Notes: generated by a model from the letters alone, not told the origin. 64,000 bases of DNA from 2-02-FULL-66-14 sp964651335 (GCA_964651335.1 CAZYVT010000001.1:62001-126000); one strand, 5' to 3'. Positions 25,464 through 34,233 are shown, counted from the stretch's first letter. Numbers and translations: made by a program.

Positions 25464-26275
25464 GGGCCCGCTTCGCGCCTCCTTTCGGGCGCCCAGAAGA
25501 ACCGGTCGGGAAGGAATTGTCCCGAAGCGGGCCGAAAGCCGGAAGCAAGCGCGCGCCACGTGAAATCCTGTGCTGCGCGTACCGCCTCCGGTACCTGCAG
25601 TCCGTTCGCCAGCTGCGCGGCGATCGCGGATGCAAGCGTGCATCCGGAACCATGGTAGCTGCCCGGAAGCCGCTGGCGGCGGTCCACCAGCACCGTGCCG
25701 GCGGCGCCGTAGAGCGTGTTCACCACTTCGGCCCCCGGTTCATGCGTTCCTGTAATCAGCACATACTCGCATCCCCGCGCCATCAGTCGCTGCGCGCACT
25801 CGGCAAGGTCGCCTTCTTCCGCGGCACCTGCGAGCCGCCGCGCTTCCAGACTGTTCGGGGTCAATACCGTGGCGAGCGGCAGAAGCTGTTCGCGCAAGGC
25901 GGCGATCGTCGCTTCGCTCGCGAGGACGTCGCCCCGTCCCGAAGCGAGCACCGGATCGAGTACCACCGGCACTCCCGGATGCCGCGCGACTATGGCGGCG
26001 ATCGCGGCGACGTTTTCGGCGGAGCCGATGACGCCGATCTTGAATGCAGCCACCGGAAAGTCCTCGAGCAGTGCGCGTGCCTGTTGTTCGACCCAATGCG
26101 GCTCGAGCGCCCGCACACTCCGCACACCGTGCGTGTTCTGGACCGTGATCGCCGTGACGACCGACGCCGGATGGCAGCCAAGGCTCGCGAGAGTGAGGAT
26201 GTCGGCCTGCAGACCCGCTCCGCCGGTGGGATCGGTCGCGGCGAAGACCAGTGCGATCGGAGGAAGCTTGGCCAT
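25460..26275 (-). CDS. thiD: Hydroxymethylpyrimidine/phosphomethylpyrimidine kinase
   Basis: ThiD phosphorylates HMP and HMP-phosphate to HMP-pyrophosphate, the substrate of ThiE encoded next. The 271-residue ribokinase-fold protein has DPTGGAGLQADI (about 15-26), TAITVQNTHGV, the DPVLASGRGD motif, and GSGCTLASAIA with the catalytic Cys near its C-terminal third. I chose the ATG at MAKLPPIALVF since upstream in-frame codons are not conserved. Confidence 0.95.
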   Translation of the reverse strand: MAKLPPIALVFAATDPTGGAGLQADILTLASLGCHPASVVTAITVQNTHGVRSVRALEPHWVEQQARALLEDFPVAAFKIGVIGSAENVAAIAAIVARHPGVPVVLDPVLASGRGDVLASEATIAALREQLLPLATVLTPNSLEARRLAGAAEEGDLAECAQRLMARGCEYVLITGTHEPGAEVVNTLYGAAGTVLVDRRQRLPGSYHGSGCTLASAIAAQLANGLQVPEAVRAAQDFTWRALASGFRPASGQFLPDRFFWAPERRREAGP

Positions 26276-26333
26276 TTGAGCGCCGCGGGCGCTGCGTCCG
26301 GCACCATGCGGGAATGCGTTAAGATGCCGGGCC

Positions 26334-26339
26334 ATTTTA
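26334..26339 (-). promoter_or_regulatory. Putative -10 box for thiD-thiE-hemL
   Basis: TAAAAT on the minus strand in the divergent gap between thiD and the rubredoxin gene, about 58 bases before the thiD ATG. A TAAGAT at 26320-26325 on the plus strand could serve the rubredoxin gene. No TPP riboswitch-like consensus was recognised here. Confidence 0.35.
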
Positions 26340-26362
26340 ACCCACGTCGTCACGCCCGTTTC

Positions 26363-26548
26363 ATGGCCGAGAGTCAAGTGCAGTACCGGACCTGGATGTG
26401 CCTGATCTGCGGCTTCGTGTACGACGAGGAGAAGGGACTTGCGGAGGAGGGCATCGCCCCGGGTACGCGCTGGGAGGACCTGCCGATCAACTGGACCTGT
26501 CCCGAATGCGGCGCGCGCAAGGAGGATTTCGAGATGGTGGAAATATGA
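26363..26548 (+). CDS. Rubredoxin
   Basis: This 61-residue protein has the two CxxCG-type knuckles that bind one iron: CLICGFVYDEEKG and later CPECGARKEDFE. The typical P-x-x-W-x-C segment is present (INWTCPEC). Rubredoxins carry single electrons in the cytoplasm, for example to alkane hydroxylases or oxygen-reducing flavoproteins; no partner is next to it. It is divergent from thiD, a common location in betaproteobacteria. The reading frame extends far upstream, but the family begins at this ATG. Confidence 0.93.
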   Translation: MAESQVQYRTWMCLICGFVYDEEKGLAEEGIAPGTRWEDLPINWTCPECGARKEDFEMVEI

Positions 26549-26610
26549 AGTACCGCTGAGGTCCGGGAAAACCATGCTGCTTGCAGCCCGGGAGTAGAAT
26601 TGCGTCAAGC

Positions 26611-27171
26611 GTGTCCTCGATCAATCTGACGCATCATTTCCTGATCGCCATGCCGAGCATGGTCGATCCGTATTTTGCGAGGACCCTGACTTACATCTGC
26701 GAACACAGCGAACAGGGCGCGCTCGGAATCGTCGTCAACCGCCCGATTGACATGACCCTGCAGGCGCTGTTCGAGCGCCTGTCGCTCCGCCTGGAGGAGA
26801 GGGGACTGCGCGACGCGCCGATCTACTTCGGCGGGCCGGTGCAAACCGACCGCGGATTCGTGTTGCACGCACCCGCTGGCAAGTGGCAATCGACGCTTCG
26901 CGTGGGTGATGCGATCGGCCTCACGACCTCGAAGGACATCCTCGAGGCGGTGGGACGCGGGGAGGGGCCGACGAAGATCCTGGTGACTCTTGGCTACGCC
27001 GGGTGGTCCGCCGGCCAGCTCGAGCACGAGCTGTCGCAAAATGCCTGGCTCACGGTCGAAGCGAAGGACGCGATCATCTTCGATACTCCTGCAGAGGAGC
27101 GCCTGCCGGCGGCAATGGAGCTGCTCGGTCTGGACTTCGCGCGCCTCGCGGACCAGGCGGGACATGCCTGA
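26611..27171 (+). CDS. YqgE/AlgH family protein
   Basis: The 186-residue protein starts with LTHHFLIAMPSM and has YICEHSEQGALGIVVNRP, IYFGGPVQTDRGFVLH and LGYAGWSAGQLEHEL. All are typical of YqgE/AlgH. The biochemical role is not established; it is nearly always linked to ruvX, as here. I chose GTG at 26611 as start because the family starts with a short leader before LTHHFL. A TTG at 26581 is the alternative. It overlaps ruvX by 8 bases. Confidence 0.93.
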   Translation: MSSINLTHHFLIAMPSMVDPYFARTLTYICEHSEQGALGIVVNRPIDMTLQALFERLSLRLEERGLRDAPIYFGGPVQTDRGFVLHAPAGKWQSTLRVGDAIGLTTSKDILEAVGRGEGPTKILVTLGYAGWSAGQLEHELSQNAWLTVEAKDAIIFDTPAEERLPAAMELLGLDFARLADQAGHA

Positions 27172-27658
27172 GACGGTTGCCCATACCGTCCTCGCGTTCG
27201 ATTTCGGCATCCGGCGCATTGGGGTAGCGGTGGGCGAACCGGAAACCGGCACTTCCCACCCGCTTCGCGGCATCGTCGCGCGCGAGGCCAATGCCCGTCT
27301 TGCGCTGATCGCGAAGCTGACCGAGGAGTGGAGGCCCTCGACGATGGTGGTCGGGTTGCCGCTCGGTGAAGACGGCAGGAGGCACGAAACGACGCGGCAC
27401 GCAGAACGTTTCGCGCGGCAGCTGGAGCAGCGCTTCGGCCTGCCGGTGGTGCGCGTGGACGAGCGCTACAGCTCGAGGGAGGCGGAAAACCGCGTGCGCG
27501 CCGCTGCCGGCCCGCGGGCGGCCGCGAAGCTGTCGTGGTCAAAGGCGCTCGATTCGTATGCTGCGCAGCTGATCCTCGAGCAATACTTCCGCGAAGGGGA
27601 AGCGGGGGAGGCGGCGAAGACCCCAGGGCATTCGCCGGGAGGAAAGCGTGCCCGCTGA
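27164..27658 (+). CDS. ruvX: Putative pre-16S rRNA nuclease / Holliday junction resolvase (YqgF)
   Basis: The 164-residue RNase H-like protein has the catalytic Asp in LAFDFGIRRIGVAVG (about 9-23), the VVGLPLGEDG segment and VDERYSSREAE. It processes the 5' end of 16S rRNA and has been proposed to resolve junctions. The C-terminus carries about 20 extra Gly/Lys/Arg-rich residues beyond the usual 140. It overlaps both yqgE and pyrR, so the genes are co-translated. Confidence 0.93.
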   Translation: MPETVAHTVLAFDFGIRRIGVAVGEPETGTSHPLRGIVAREANARLALIAKLTEEWRPSTMVVGLPLGEDGRRHETTRHAERFARQLEQRFGLPVVRVDERYSSREAENRVRAAAGPRAAAKLSWSKALDSYAAQLILEQYFREGEAGEAAKTPGHSPGGKRAR

Positions 27659-28160
27659 CGAGATCGCCCTTCCGGACGCAGAACTGCTTCTTCCCAGGCT
27701 GGCGGCGGAGCTGCGGGCGCACGTGACGCCCAGCGTCGCGATGATCGGCCTGTACACCGGCGGTGCGTGGCTCGCCGAGCGGTTGCACCCGATGCTCGAC
27801 CTGAAGGACCCGCTCGGGCTCATGGACATCGCGTTTTACCGCGACGACTACCACAAGGAAGGCCTCAAGCACGACCCCAAGCGCACGAGGATTCCGTTCG
27901 ACGTCGACGGCCGGGACCTGCTGCTGGTGGACGACGTGCTGTACACGGGGCGCACCGTGCGTGCCGCGATGAACGAACTGTTCGACTACGGACGGCCGCG
28001 CAGCATCTCGCTGGTGATCCTCGCCGACCGCGGCGGCAGGCAGTTGCCGATCTGCGCCCAGCACTGCGGCGCGGTCGTTCAGGTGCCGGAAGGAATGCGG
28101 CTGCGCCTGAAGCGCGCCGGCGGCGGCACGCTCAGGCTCGAGCTGGAACGTGGGGCGTAA
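27648..28160 (+). CDS. pyrR: PyrR: pyrimidine regulator/uracil phosphoribosyltransferase
   Basis: The 170-residue protein has the phosphoribosyltransferase PRPP motif LLLVDDVLYTGRTVRAAM (about 88-105) and IGLYTGGAWLAERL. PyrR family members make UMP from uracil and PRPP, and in some bacteria regulate pyr transcripts by attenuation. I see no clear anti-antiterminator structure upstream, so regulation here is uncertain. The start is GTG. It overlaps ruvX by 11 bases and pyrB by 11 bases. Confidence 0.93.
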   Translation: MPADEIALPDAELLLPRLAAELRAHVTPSVAMIGLYTGGAWLAERLHPMLDLKDPLGLMDIAFYRDDYHKEGLKHDPKRTRIPFDVDGRDLLLVDDVLYTGRTVRAAMNELFDYGRPRSISLVILADRGGRQLPICAQHCGAVVQVPEGMRLRLKRAGGGTLRLELERGA

Positions 28161-29100
28161 CCCGCAACTCAACGCGAACGGCGAGCTGCAGCATCTGCTC
28201 TCGATCGAGGGCCTGCCGCGGGAAATCCTGCTTCAGATTCTCGACACGGCGGAGTCGTTTGTCGGCGTCACCGAGCGCGACATCAAGAAGGTTCCGCTGC
28301 TGCGAGGCAAGAGCGTATTCAATCTGTTTTTCGAGCCGTCGACCCGCACGCGGACGACCTTCGAAATCGCCGCCAAGCGCCTTTCGGCCGACGTCATCAA
28401 CCTGAACATCGCGGTGTCTTCGCAGACCAAGGGCGAGTCGCTGCTCGATACGGTGGCGAACCTCTCCGCGATGCACGCGGATCTCTTCGTGGTGCGCCAC
28501 GCCTCGAGCGGCGCGCCGTTCCTGATCGCGCGCAACGTCAAGGCGCACGAGCACGTGATCAATGCCGGCGACGGCCGCCACGCGCACCCGACGCAGGGAC
28601 TGCTCGACCTGTACACGATCCGCCATTACAAGAAGGACTTCACGCGGCTCACGGTCGCGGTGGTCGGCGACATCCTGCATTCGAGGGTTGCGCGCTCGCT
28701 GATTCACGGCCTGACCACGCTCGGTACGCCCGAAGTGCGGGTGATCGGCCCCCAGACGCTGCTCCCGGCGGGAGTCGAATCGCTCGGCGTGCACGTGTTT
28801 CACGACATGGCTGCCGGGCTCAAGGGAGCCGATGTCGTGGTCATGCTGCGGCTGCAGAACGAGCGCATGACCGGGGCGCTATTGCCCTCGGCGCAGGAAT
28901 TCTTCATGAAGTACGGCCTCACCGCGGAAAAGCTCGCGCTCGCGCACCCGGACGCAATCGTCATGCATCCCGGGCCGATGAATCGCGGGGTCGAAATCGA
29001 CTCCTCGGTCGCCGACGGGCCGCACTCGGTGATCCTGCCGCAGGTCACGTTCGGCATCGCCGTGCGCATGGCGGTGATGTCGATCGTGGCAGGGAACTGA
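28150..29100 (+). CDS. pyrB: Aspartate carbamoyltransferase catalytic subunit
   Basis: PyrB condenses carbamoyl phosphate and aspartate, the first committed step of pyrimidine synthesis. The 316-residue protein shows the carbamoyl-phosphate motif STRTRTTF (64-71), the HPTQ segment in RHAHPTQGLLD, and MHPGPMNRGVE near the end. The start is GTG inside pyrR. In this type of cluster the enzyme works as a dodecamer with an inactive dihydroorotase, which is encoded next. Confidence 0.96.
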   Translation: MGRNPQLNANGELQHLLSIEGLPREILLQILDTAESFVGVTERDIKKVPLLRGKSVFNLFFEPSTRTRTTFEIAAKRLSADVINLNIAVSSQTKGESLLDTVANLSAMHADLFVVRHASSGAPFLIARNVKAHEHVINAGDGRHAHPTQGLLDLYTIRHYKKDFTRLTVAVVGDILHSRVARSLIHGLTTLGTPEVRVIGPQTLLPAGVESLGVHVFHDMAAGLKGADVVVMLRLQNERMTGALLPSAQEFFMKYGLTAEKLALAHPDAIVMHPGPMNRGVEIDSSVADGPHSVILPQVTFGIAVRMAVMSIVAGN

Positions 29101-30362
29101 TGAAAATCCTGATCCGCGGCGGTCGCGTGATCGATCCGGCGAGCGGGCGCGACGCGGTCGGCGACGTGTTTCTCGCAGACGGAAGAATTGCCGGATCTGC
29201 GGGAACGCCTGACCGGATCATCGAGGCCAAGGGTCTGGTGGTTGCGCCGGGCCTCATCGATCTGTCTGCTCGACTACGCGAGCCGGGCTACGAGTACAAG
29301 GCAACCCTGGAATCCGAGATGGAGGCCGCGGTCGCCGGCGGCGTCACCAGTCTCGCCTGCATGCCGGATACCGACCCGCCGCTCGACGAGCCTGGTCTCG
29401 TGGACATGTTGCGGCGCCGGGCCAAGGCGCTTGCGCGCGTGCGCGTGTATCCGGTCGGCGCACTCACGGTGAAGCTCGAAGGCGCACGCCTCACCGAGAT
29501 GGGGGAGCTCGCGGTGGCCGGCTGCGTTGCGTTTTCGCAGGCGAATGCGTCGATCGCCGATACGCAGGTGCTCTGGCGCGCGCTGCAGTATGCGGCTACG
29601 TTCGGCTATCCGGTCTGGCTGCGCGTCGAGGACCCCTGGCTCGCGAAAGGAGGTGTTGCGCACGACGGTGAAATCGCCACGCGCCTGGGTCTCTCCGGCA
29701 TCCCGTCGTTCGCCGAGACGATTGCTCTCGGAACGCTGCTCGAGCTGGTTCGCGCCACCGGGGCGCGACTGCATGTATGCCGGCTCTCGAGCGCAGGGGC
29801 GGTTGACCTGATTCGCGCCGCGAAGAAGGAGAACCTCCCGGTCACCTGCGACGTCGGCATCCATCACGTGCACCTCTCCGAGGTGGACCTGGGTTACTTC
29901 GATTCGCATTGCCGGCTCGAGCCGCCGCTCAGGAGCCGGCGCGACCGCGAGGCGCTTTCACGGGCGCTCGCAGACGGCGCGATCGATTGTGCGGTCTCGG
30001 ACCACACCCCGGTGGACGAGGACCAGAAGCAGCTGCCCTTCGCCGAAGCGGAGCCGGGCGCGACGGGCTTGGAGCTGCTATTGCCGCTGGTGCTCAAGTG
30101 GGGCGAGGAAAGAAAGCTTCCGCTCGTGAAATCGCTCGCCCGCGTCACGGCCGACGCCGCGCGCGTGCTCGGTGTGGCGTCGGGCCGCATCGAACCCGGC
30201 GCCCCGGGCGACGTAATCGTGTTCGATCCGCAGGCGCCCTTTCGAGTCACGCCCGAGGCCCTGAAGAGCCAGGGCAAGAACTCCCCGTTTCTCGGCCACG
30301 AGCTCGCGGGCCGGGTGCGCGCCACGATCGTCGCCGGCAACGTCGTGTACGAGCAGATGTGA
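29100..30362 (+). CDS. pyrX: Inactive dihydroorotase-like subunit (PyrC')
   Basis: This 420-residue amidohydrolase-fold protein looks like class I dihydroorotase. However, the metal-binding HxH that normally follows the PG(L/F)xD segment is replaced: the sequence reads GLIDLSARLREPG where active enzymes have DxHxHLREPG. The late Asp (VSDHTP) remains. In Pseudomonas such a protein (PyrC') is non-catalytic and holds the PyrB complex together. It overlaps pyrB as TGATG, fitting that role. A true dihydroorotase must be encoded elsewhere. Confidence 0.88.
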   Translation: MKILIRGGRVIDPASGRDAVGDVFLADGRIAGSAGTPDRIIEAKGLVVAPGLIDLSARLREPGYEYKATLESEMEAAVAGGVTSLACMPDTDPPLDEPGLVDMLRRRAKALARVRVYPVGALTVKLEGARLTEMGELAVAGCVAFSQANASIADTQVLWRALQYAATFGYPVWLRVEDPWLAKGGVAHDGEIATRLGLSGIPSFAETIALGTLLELVRATGARLHVCRLSSAGAVDLIRAAKKENLPVTCDVGIHHVHLSEVDLGYFDSHCRLEPPLRSRRDREALSRALADGAIDCAVSDHTPVDEDQKQLPFAEAEPGATGLELLLPLVLKWGEERKLPLVKSLARVTADAARVLGVASGRIEPGAPGDVIVFDPQAPFRVTPEALKSQGKNSPFLGHELAGRVRATIVAGNVVYEQM

Positions 30363-31210
30363 GAGCGCTGGCTGCCGCGCTCGCACTGCTCGTCGCCGGC
30401 TGCAGCGTGTTCTCAAAGCGCGAGACGCCCGGGGAGGTTCCCGCGCGCGGCGGCTACTACAAGGACGACGGTCCGGGGGAAGGCGCGCCGCCCAACCTGG
30501 ACGCGATTCCAGATGCCGTGCCGAAGGCCGAGCCGCTGCATCGGTTCGCCAACCGGCCCTATCAGGTGTTCGGCCGCGACTACGTGCCGCTCGCCGGCGT
30601 CGCTCCGTTCCGGCAGCGCGGCGTGGCGAGCTGGTACGGCAGGCGCTTTCACGGCGGCAACACTTCGAGCGGCGAGCCGTACGACATGTACGCGATGACG
30701 GCGGCGCATCCGACGCTGCCAATCCCGAGCTACGCGCGCGTCACCAGCCTCGCAAACGGGCGCAGCGTGCTGGTGCGCGTGAACGACCGCGGGCCGTTTC
30801 ACGCCAGTCGGGTGATCGATCTGTCCTACGCTGCGGCGTACAAGCTGGGCTATGTGGAGTCCGGCAGCGCGCAGGTCGAGATCGAGGCCGTCGTGCCCGG
30901 CGGCACCGTCGTCGCTGCGGCGGCGAGCGCGCCTGCGCCGGCAGCGGACAACGTCGTGCCGGCAGCGGGTGCGGAGGCGAAAGGCGTCTATCTCCAGCTC
31001 GGCGCCTTCGCGGTGCGCGAAAACGCCGAAGCCTTCCGCGCCCGGATGATGCGCGAGTTTGCGTGGCTGCAGGACGCGATCCAGGTGATCGCGGGCGGAA
31101 CGCTGTTCAGACTGCACCTCGGCCCGTACCGCTCGCAGGACGATGCGCGCGCGATCGCCGATCGAATCCGGTCGGAAATCAGCCTCTCGCCGCTGCTCAT
31201 CGTGCGATAG
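30359..31210 (+). CDS. rlpA: RlpA-type septal lytic transglycosylase/lipoprotein
   Basis: The 283-residue product starts at GTG with a lipoprotein signal (lipobox LVAGC, Cys about residue 15). A double-psi beta-barrel domain contains GVASWYGRRFHGGNTSSGE, VTSLANGRSVLVRVNDRGPF and RVIDLSYAAA. A C-terminal SPOR domain (about 205-283, YLQLGAFAVRENAEAF) binds denuded glycan at the septum. RlpA cleaves glycan strands lacking stem peptides in Pseudomonas. It overlaps the end of the pyrimidine gene upstream by 4 bases. Confidence 0.93.
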   Translation: MRALAAALALLVAGCSVFSKRETPGEVPARGGYYKDDGPGEGAPPNLDAIPDAVPKAEPLHRFANRPYQVFGRDYVPLAGVAPFRQRGVASWYGRRFHGGNTSSGEPYDMYAMTAAHPTLPIPSYARVTSLANGRSVLVRVNDRGPFHASRVIDLSYAAAYKLGYVESGSAQVEIEAVVPGGTVVAAAASAPAPAADNVVPAAGAEAKGVYLQLGAFAVRENAEAFRARMMREFAWLQDAIQVIAGGTLFRLHLGPYRSQDDARAIADRIRSEISLSPLLIVR

Positions 31211-31225
31211 CCCGGCGCCGGGGCG

Positions 31226-31231
31226 TATAAT
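31226..31231 (+). promoter_or_regulatory. Consensus -10 box for dacC
   Basis: TATAAT lies 27 bases before the dacC ATG. The -35 region is GC-rich and not clear. Confidence 0.5.
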
Positions 31232-31258
31232 TCGCTGCTTTTTTCGCAGTACTTCCCG

Positions 31259-32380
31259 ATGCTTCGATCCCTTGCCGTAGTCACGCTGTTGGTCGCCGGC
31301 GCGTATGCGCACGCACAGCAGCCTCCCTCCGTCATCGGCCGCGCCTGGGTGCTCGCCGATCTCTCGAGCGGCCAGCTGCTCGCAGCCGAGAAAGCGGACG
31401 AGCGGTTCGAGCCGGCTTCGCTCACCAAGCTGATGACGGCGTATCTGGTCTTCAGGGCGCTGAAGGAGAAAAAGCTCTCGCTCGAGCAGCAGATCAGCGT
31501 CTCGGAGCGCGCATGGCGCGCCGCCGGTTCGCGCATGTTCGTCGAGCCGCGCAAGCCTGTCGCCGTGGAGGAGCTGATCCGGGGAATGGTGATCCAGTCG
31601 GGCAACGATGCCTGCATCGCGCTCGCCGAGGCGGTGGCGGGTTCGGAAGAGGCGTTCGCACAGGCGATGAATCGCGAGGCCGCGCGCCTCGGCATGAAGA
31701 ATACGAAGTTCATGAACGCTTCTGGACTGCCGGATCCGCAGCACTACTCCACGGCGCACGACCTGCATCTGCTTGCCGCTGCGCTGATCCGCGATTTTCC
31801 CGAGCCCTACGCACAGTACTACTCGCAGAAGCAGTTCCGCTACAACAACATCACGCAGCCCAACCGGAACCGGCTGCTGTGGCTCGATCCGACGGTGGAC
31901 GGCGTCAAGACCGGGTTCACCGAGGCGGCGGGATATTGCCTGATCGCTTCCTCCCGGCGCGGACCGCGGCGGCTGCTCTCGGTGCTGCTCGGCTCGACTT
32001 CGGAATCCACCCGCGCCCAGGAGTCGCAGAAACTGCTCAACTGGGGATTCCAGTTCTTCGACGCGGTGAAGCTCTATGACAAGGGGCGGGCGGTGAAGGT
32101 GATCGAAGTGTGGAAGGGCGACAAGCGCGAGGTGAAGGCCGGATTCCAGGGCGATCTGGTGGTCACCGTGCCCAAGGGGCAGGCGGAAAAACTCAAGGCG
32201 GAGCTGCTGACACAGTCGCCGATCATCGCGCCGGTGAGCGAAGGGCAGCGGGTAGGAGCATTGCGCGTTTCCCTGGACGGCAAGCCGCTCGGCGAATATC
32301 CGGTCTACGCGCTCGAGAGCGTCGCGCAGGCGGGTCTCCTGGGTCGTGCCTGGGATACACTCAGGCTGTGGTTGAAATAA
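31259..32380 (+). CDS. dacC: D-alanyl-D-alanine carboxypeptidase (PBP5/6 type)
   Basis: This low-molecular-weight penicillin-binding protein trims the terminal D-Ala of peptidoglycan stem peptides. The 373-residue protein has a signal peptide (about 1-20), the active-site Ser in SLTK (54-57), SGN (about 117) and KTG (about 219). A C-terminal PBP5 beta-domain and a short amphipathic tail (GRAWDTLRLWLK) would hold it to the membrane surface. It leads the dacC-dat-DUF493-lipB-lipA cluster. Confidence 0.94.
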   Translation: MLRSLAVVTLLVAGAYAHAQQPPSVIGRAWVLADLSSGQLLAAEKADERFEPASLTKLMTAYLVFRALKEKKLSLEQQISVSERAWRAAGSRMFVEPRKPVAVEELIRGMVIQSGNDACIALAEAVAGSEEAFAQAMNREAARLGMKNTKFMNASGLPDPQHYSTAHDLHLLAAALIRDFPEPYAQYYSQKQFRYNNITQPNRNRLLWLDPTVDGVKTGFTEAAGYCLIASSRRGPRRLLSVLLGSTSESTRAQESQKLLNWGFQFFDAVKLYDKGRAVKVIEVWKGDKREVKAGFQGDLVVTVPKGQAEKLKAELLTQSPIIAPVSEGQRVGALRVSLDGKPLGEYPVYALESVAQAGLLGRAWDTLRLWLK

Positions 32381-32384
32381 CAAT

Positions 32385-32390
32385 TACAAT
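32385..32390 (+). promoter_or_regulatory. Putative -10 box upstream of dat
   Basis: TACAAT 55 bases before the dat ATG, directly followed by the inverted repeat at 32391-32421, which would be at the 5' end of the transcript. Confidence 0.3.
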
Positions 32391-32421
32391 GAAACCGGCA
32401 CGGCGCCGCGGCGCCGGTTTC
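32391..32421 (+). repeat. Inverted repeat between dacC and dat
   Basis: GAAACCGGC and GCCGGTTTC form a 9-bp stem around a GC-rich loop. No run of T follows, so it is not a clear intrinsic terminator. It could be a 5' leader hairpin or a processing site. Confidence 0.45.
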
Positions 32422-32444
32422 GAAACGCGGGAAAAGGCGGAACC

Positions 32445-33323
32445 ATGGTCTTTCTAAACGGCAGGTTTCTTCCGCTCGAGCAGGCCCTGGTGCCGGTGCT
32501 CGACCGCGGCTTCATTTTCGGCGACGGGGTCTACGAGCTCGTGCCGGTGTATTCGCGCGTGCCGTTCCGCCTCGAGGAGCACCTTGCGCGCCTGGAGCGC
32601 AGCCTTGCGGCGGCGCGGATCCGCAACCCGCACGCGCGGCGTGAGTGGCGCGACATCATTACGCAGCTCATCGCAAAACAGCCCTTCGAGGACCAGGGCG
32701 TGTACTTCCAGGTCACGCGCGGCGTGGCGAAGCGCGATCACGCCTTTCCGCGGGACGCCGAACCCACCGTGTTCATCATGTCCAACCCGATGGTCAACCC
32801 GCCGCGCGAAGTGATCGAGCGCGGAGCCGAAGCGGTGAGCGCACCGGACAACCGCTGGCTGCGCTGCGACATCAAATCGATTTCGCTCATCGGAAATTGC
32901 CTCTTGCGCCAGGTTTCGGCCGATGCCGGCGCCGCGGAGACGATCCTGTTTCGTGACGGCAAGCTCACCGAGGCCTCGGCCTCGAACGTCTTCGTGGTCC
33001 GCGGCGGCGTCATCCAGGGGCCCCCGAAGTCGAACCTGATCCTGCCCGGGATCACGTACGACGTGGTGCTGGAACTCGCGCAGGGCGCGCGGCTGCCGGT
33101 CGAGATCCGCGAGGTCACCGAGGGCGAAACGCGCATGGCGGACGAAATCTGGGTCACCTCGTCGTCGAAGGAGGTGCTCGCGATCGTGAAGCTCGATGGC
33201 AGGCCGGTCGGAAAAGGCAAGCCCGGGCCGGTGTTTCGCCGCATGTACCAGCTCTACCAGGACTTCAAGCAGACGGTGATGCGCGCGGGCGACAGGAAGG
33301 AGACGGCGGTCCGCGCCGCCTAG
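32445..33323 (+). CDS. dat: D-amino acid aminotransferase (class IV)
   Basis: The 292-residue PLP enzyme starts MVFLNGRFLPLEQA and has LDRGFIFGDGVYELVPVY (about 20-37), the Lys in RCDIKSISLIGN that binds PLP (about 145), and TEASASNVFVV. This pattern fits fold-type IV D-alanine transaminases more than branched-chain enzymes. It would interconvert D-Ala and D-Glu for peptidoglycan. The gene lies between dacC and the lipoate genes, its usual place in betaproteobacteria. Confidence 0.92.
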   Translation: MVFLNGRFLPLEQALVPVLDRGFIFGDGVYELVPVYSRVPFRLEEHLARLERSLAAARIRNPHARREWRDIITQLIAKQPFEDQGVYFQVTRGVAKRDHAFPRDAEPTVFIMSNPMVNPPREVIERGAEAVSAPDNRWLRCDIKSISLIGNCLLRQVSADAGAAETILFRDGKLTEASASNVFVVRGGVIQGPPKSNLILPGITYDVVLELAQGARLPVEIREVTEGETRMADEIWVTSSSKEVLAIVKLDGRPVGKGKPGPVFRRMYQLYQDFKQTVMRAGDRKETAVRAA

Positions 33324-33346
33324 GCGCCGCGGCCTGGGAAGCGGGC

Positions 33347-33613
33347 GTGGAAGCGGACCAGGCGCCGCTCGCATTTCCGTGCCCGTTTCCGATCAAGGTG
33401 ATGGGCCGGCGCGAGCGCGGCTTCGCACAGCAGGTGATGGAAATCGTCCTGCGCCACGCCCCGGAGTTCGAGCCGGCGAGCATCGAGATGCGTCCCAGCC
33501 GCAAGGGCCAGTACCTGAACCTCACCTGCGTGGTGCGCGCCACTTCGCGCGAGCAGCTCGACGCGCTCTACCAGGATTTGTGCGACCACCCTTCGGTCGT
33601 GATGGTGCTGTGA
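33347..33613 (+). CDS. DUF493 (YbeD-like) regulatory protein
   Basis: The 88-residue protein shows the small alpha-beta fold of YbeD: FPIKVMGRRERGFAQQVMEIV, then SRKGQYLNLTCVVRATSREQLDALYQ (listed in parts of one domain), and DHPSVVMVL at the end. It resembles ACT-like domains and is thought to regulate lipoate or related metabolism, since it sits beside lipB in most proteobacteria. The start is GTG. The stop overlaps the lipB ATG. Confidence 0.9.
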   Translation: MEADQAPLAFPCPFPIKVMGRRERGFAQQVMEIVLRHAPEFEPASIEMRPSRKGQYLNLTCVVRATSREQLDALYQDLCDHPSVVMVL

Positions 33614-34233
33614 TGCTGGTCGACGCGCCCGCAGTGGTGGTGAAGCATCTAGGTCTCGCGGACTACGTCCCGACCGTGGAGGCGATGCGCGCGTTCAACG
33701 CGAGCCGCACTCACGATACGCCCGACGAGCTCTGGCTGCTCGAGCACCCGCCCGTGTACACGCTCGGCGTGGGCGCCGATCCTTCCTACGGTCCGCACGT
33801 CGACCACGGAATCCCGGTCGTGCAATGCGAGCGCGGCGGGGAGATTACCTATCACGGCCCGGGGCAGGTCGTCCTGTACACGCTGGTGGACTTGGCCCGG
33901 CGCGGGATCAAGGTAAAGCAGTTCGTCTGGCTTCTGGAACAATCGATCATCGACCTCCTTGGGGGTCGCGGCGAGCGAAAACCGGGTGCTCCGGGTGTCT
34001 ACGTCGGCGAAGCGAAGATCGCGGCCCTCGGACTGCGTGTTTCCCGCGGGAGGGCCTATCATGGGCTCGCGCTCAACGTGGATATGGATCTTGCACCCTT
34101 CGCTGCGATCGATCCCTGCGGCTATCCCGGCCTTCCCGTGACGCAGGCGCGTGACCAGGGGATTGAGGGCTCGGTGCTTATGCTCGGTGACCGGCTGGCG
34201 GAAATCCTGATCGGAAAGATCGAGCATGCGTGA
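33613..34233 (+). CDS. lipB: Octanoyl-[acyl-carrier-protein] transferase
   Basis: LipB moves octanoate from acyl carrier protein to lipoyl domains of dehydrogenases. The 206-residue protein has the conserved CERGGEITYHGPGQVV (about 75-90), the Lys in AKIAALGLRVSRG and the catalytic Cys in DPCGYPG. Length is usual. It is encoded immediately after the DUF493 gene and overlaps lipA, its pathway partner, by 8 bases. Confidence 0.95.
   Translation: MLVDAPAVVVKHLGLADYVPTVEAMRAFNASRTHDTPDELWLLEHPPVYTLGVGADPSYGPHVDHGIPVVQCERGGEITYHGPGQVVLYTLVDLARRGIKVKQFVWLLEQSIIDLLGGRGERKPGAPGVYVGEAKIAALGLRVSRGRAYHGLALNVDMDLAPFAAIDPCGYPGLPVTQARDQGIEGSVLMLGDRLAEILIGKIEHA

Noticed and set aside
30413..32383. 656-codon minus-strand frame over rlpA and dacC
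   Set aside because: Both genes on the plus strand have full motif sets; the minus frame shows none.
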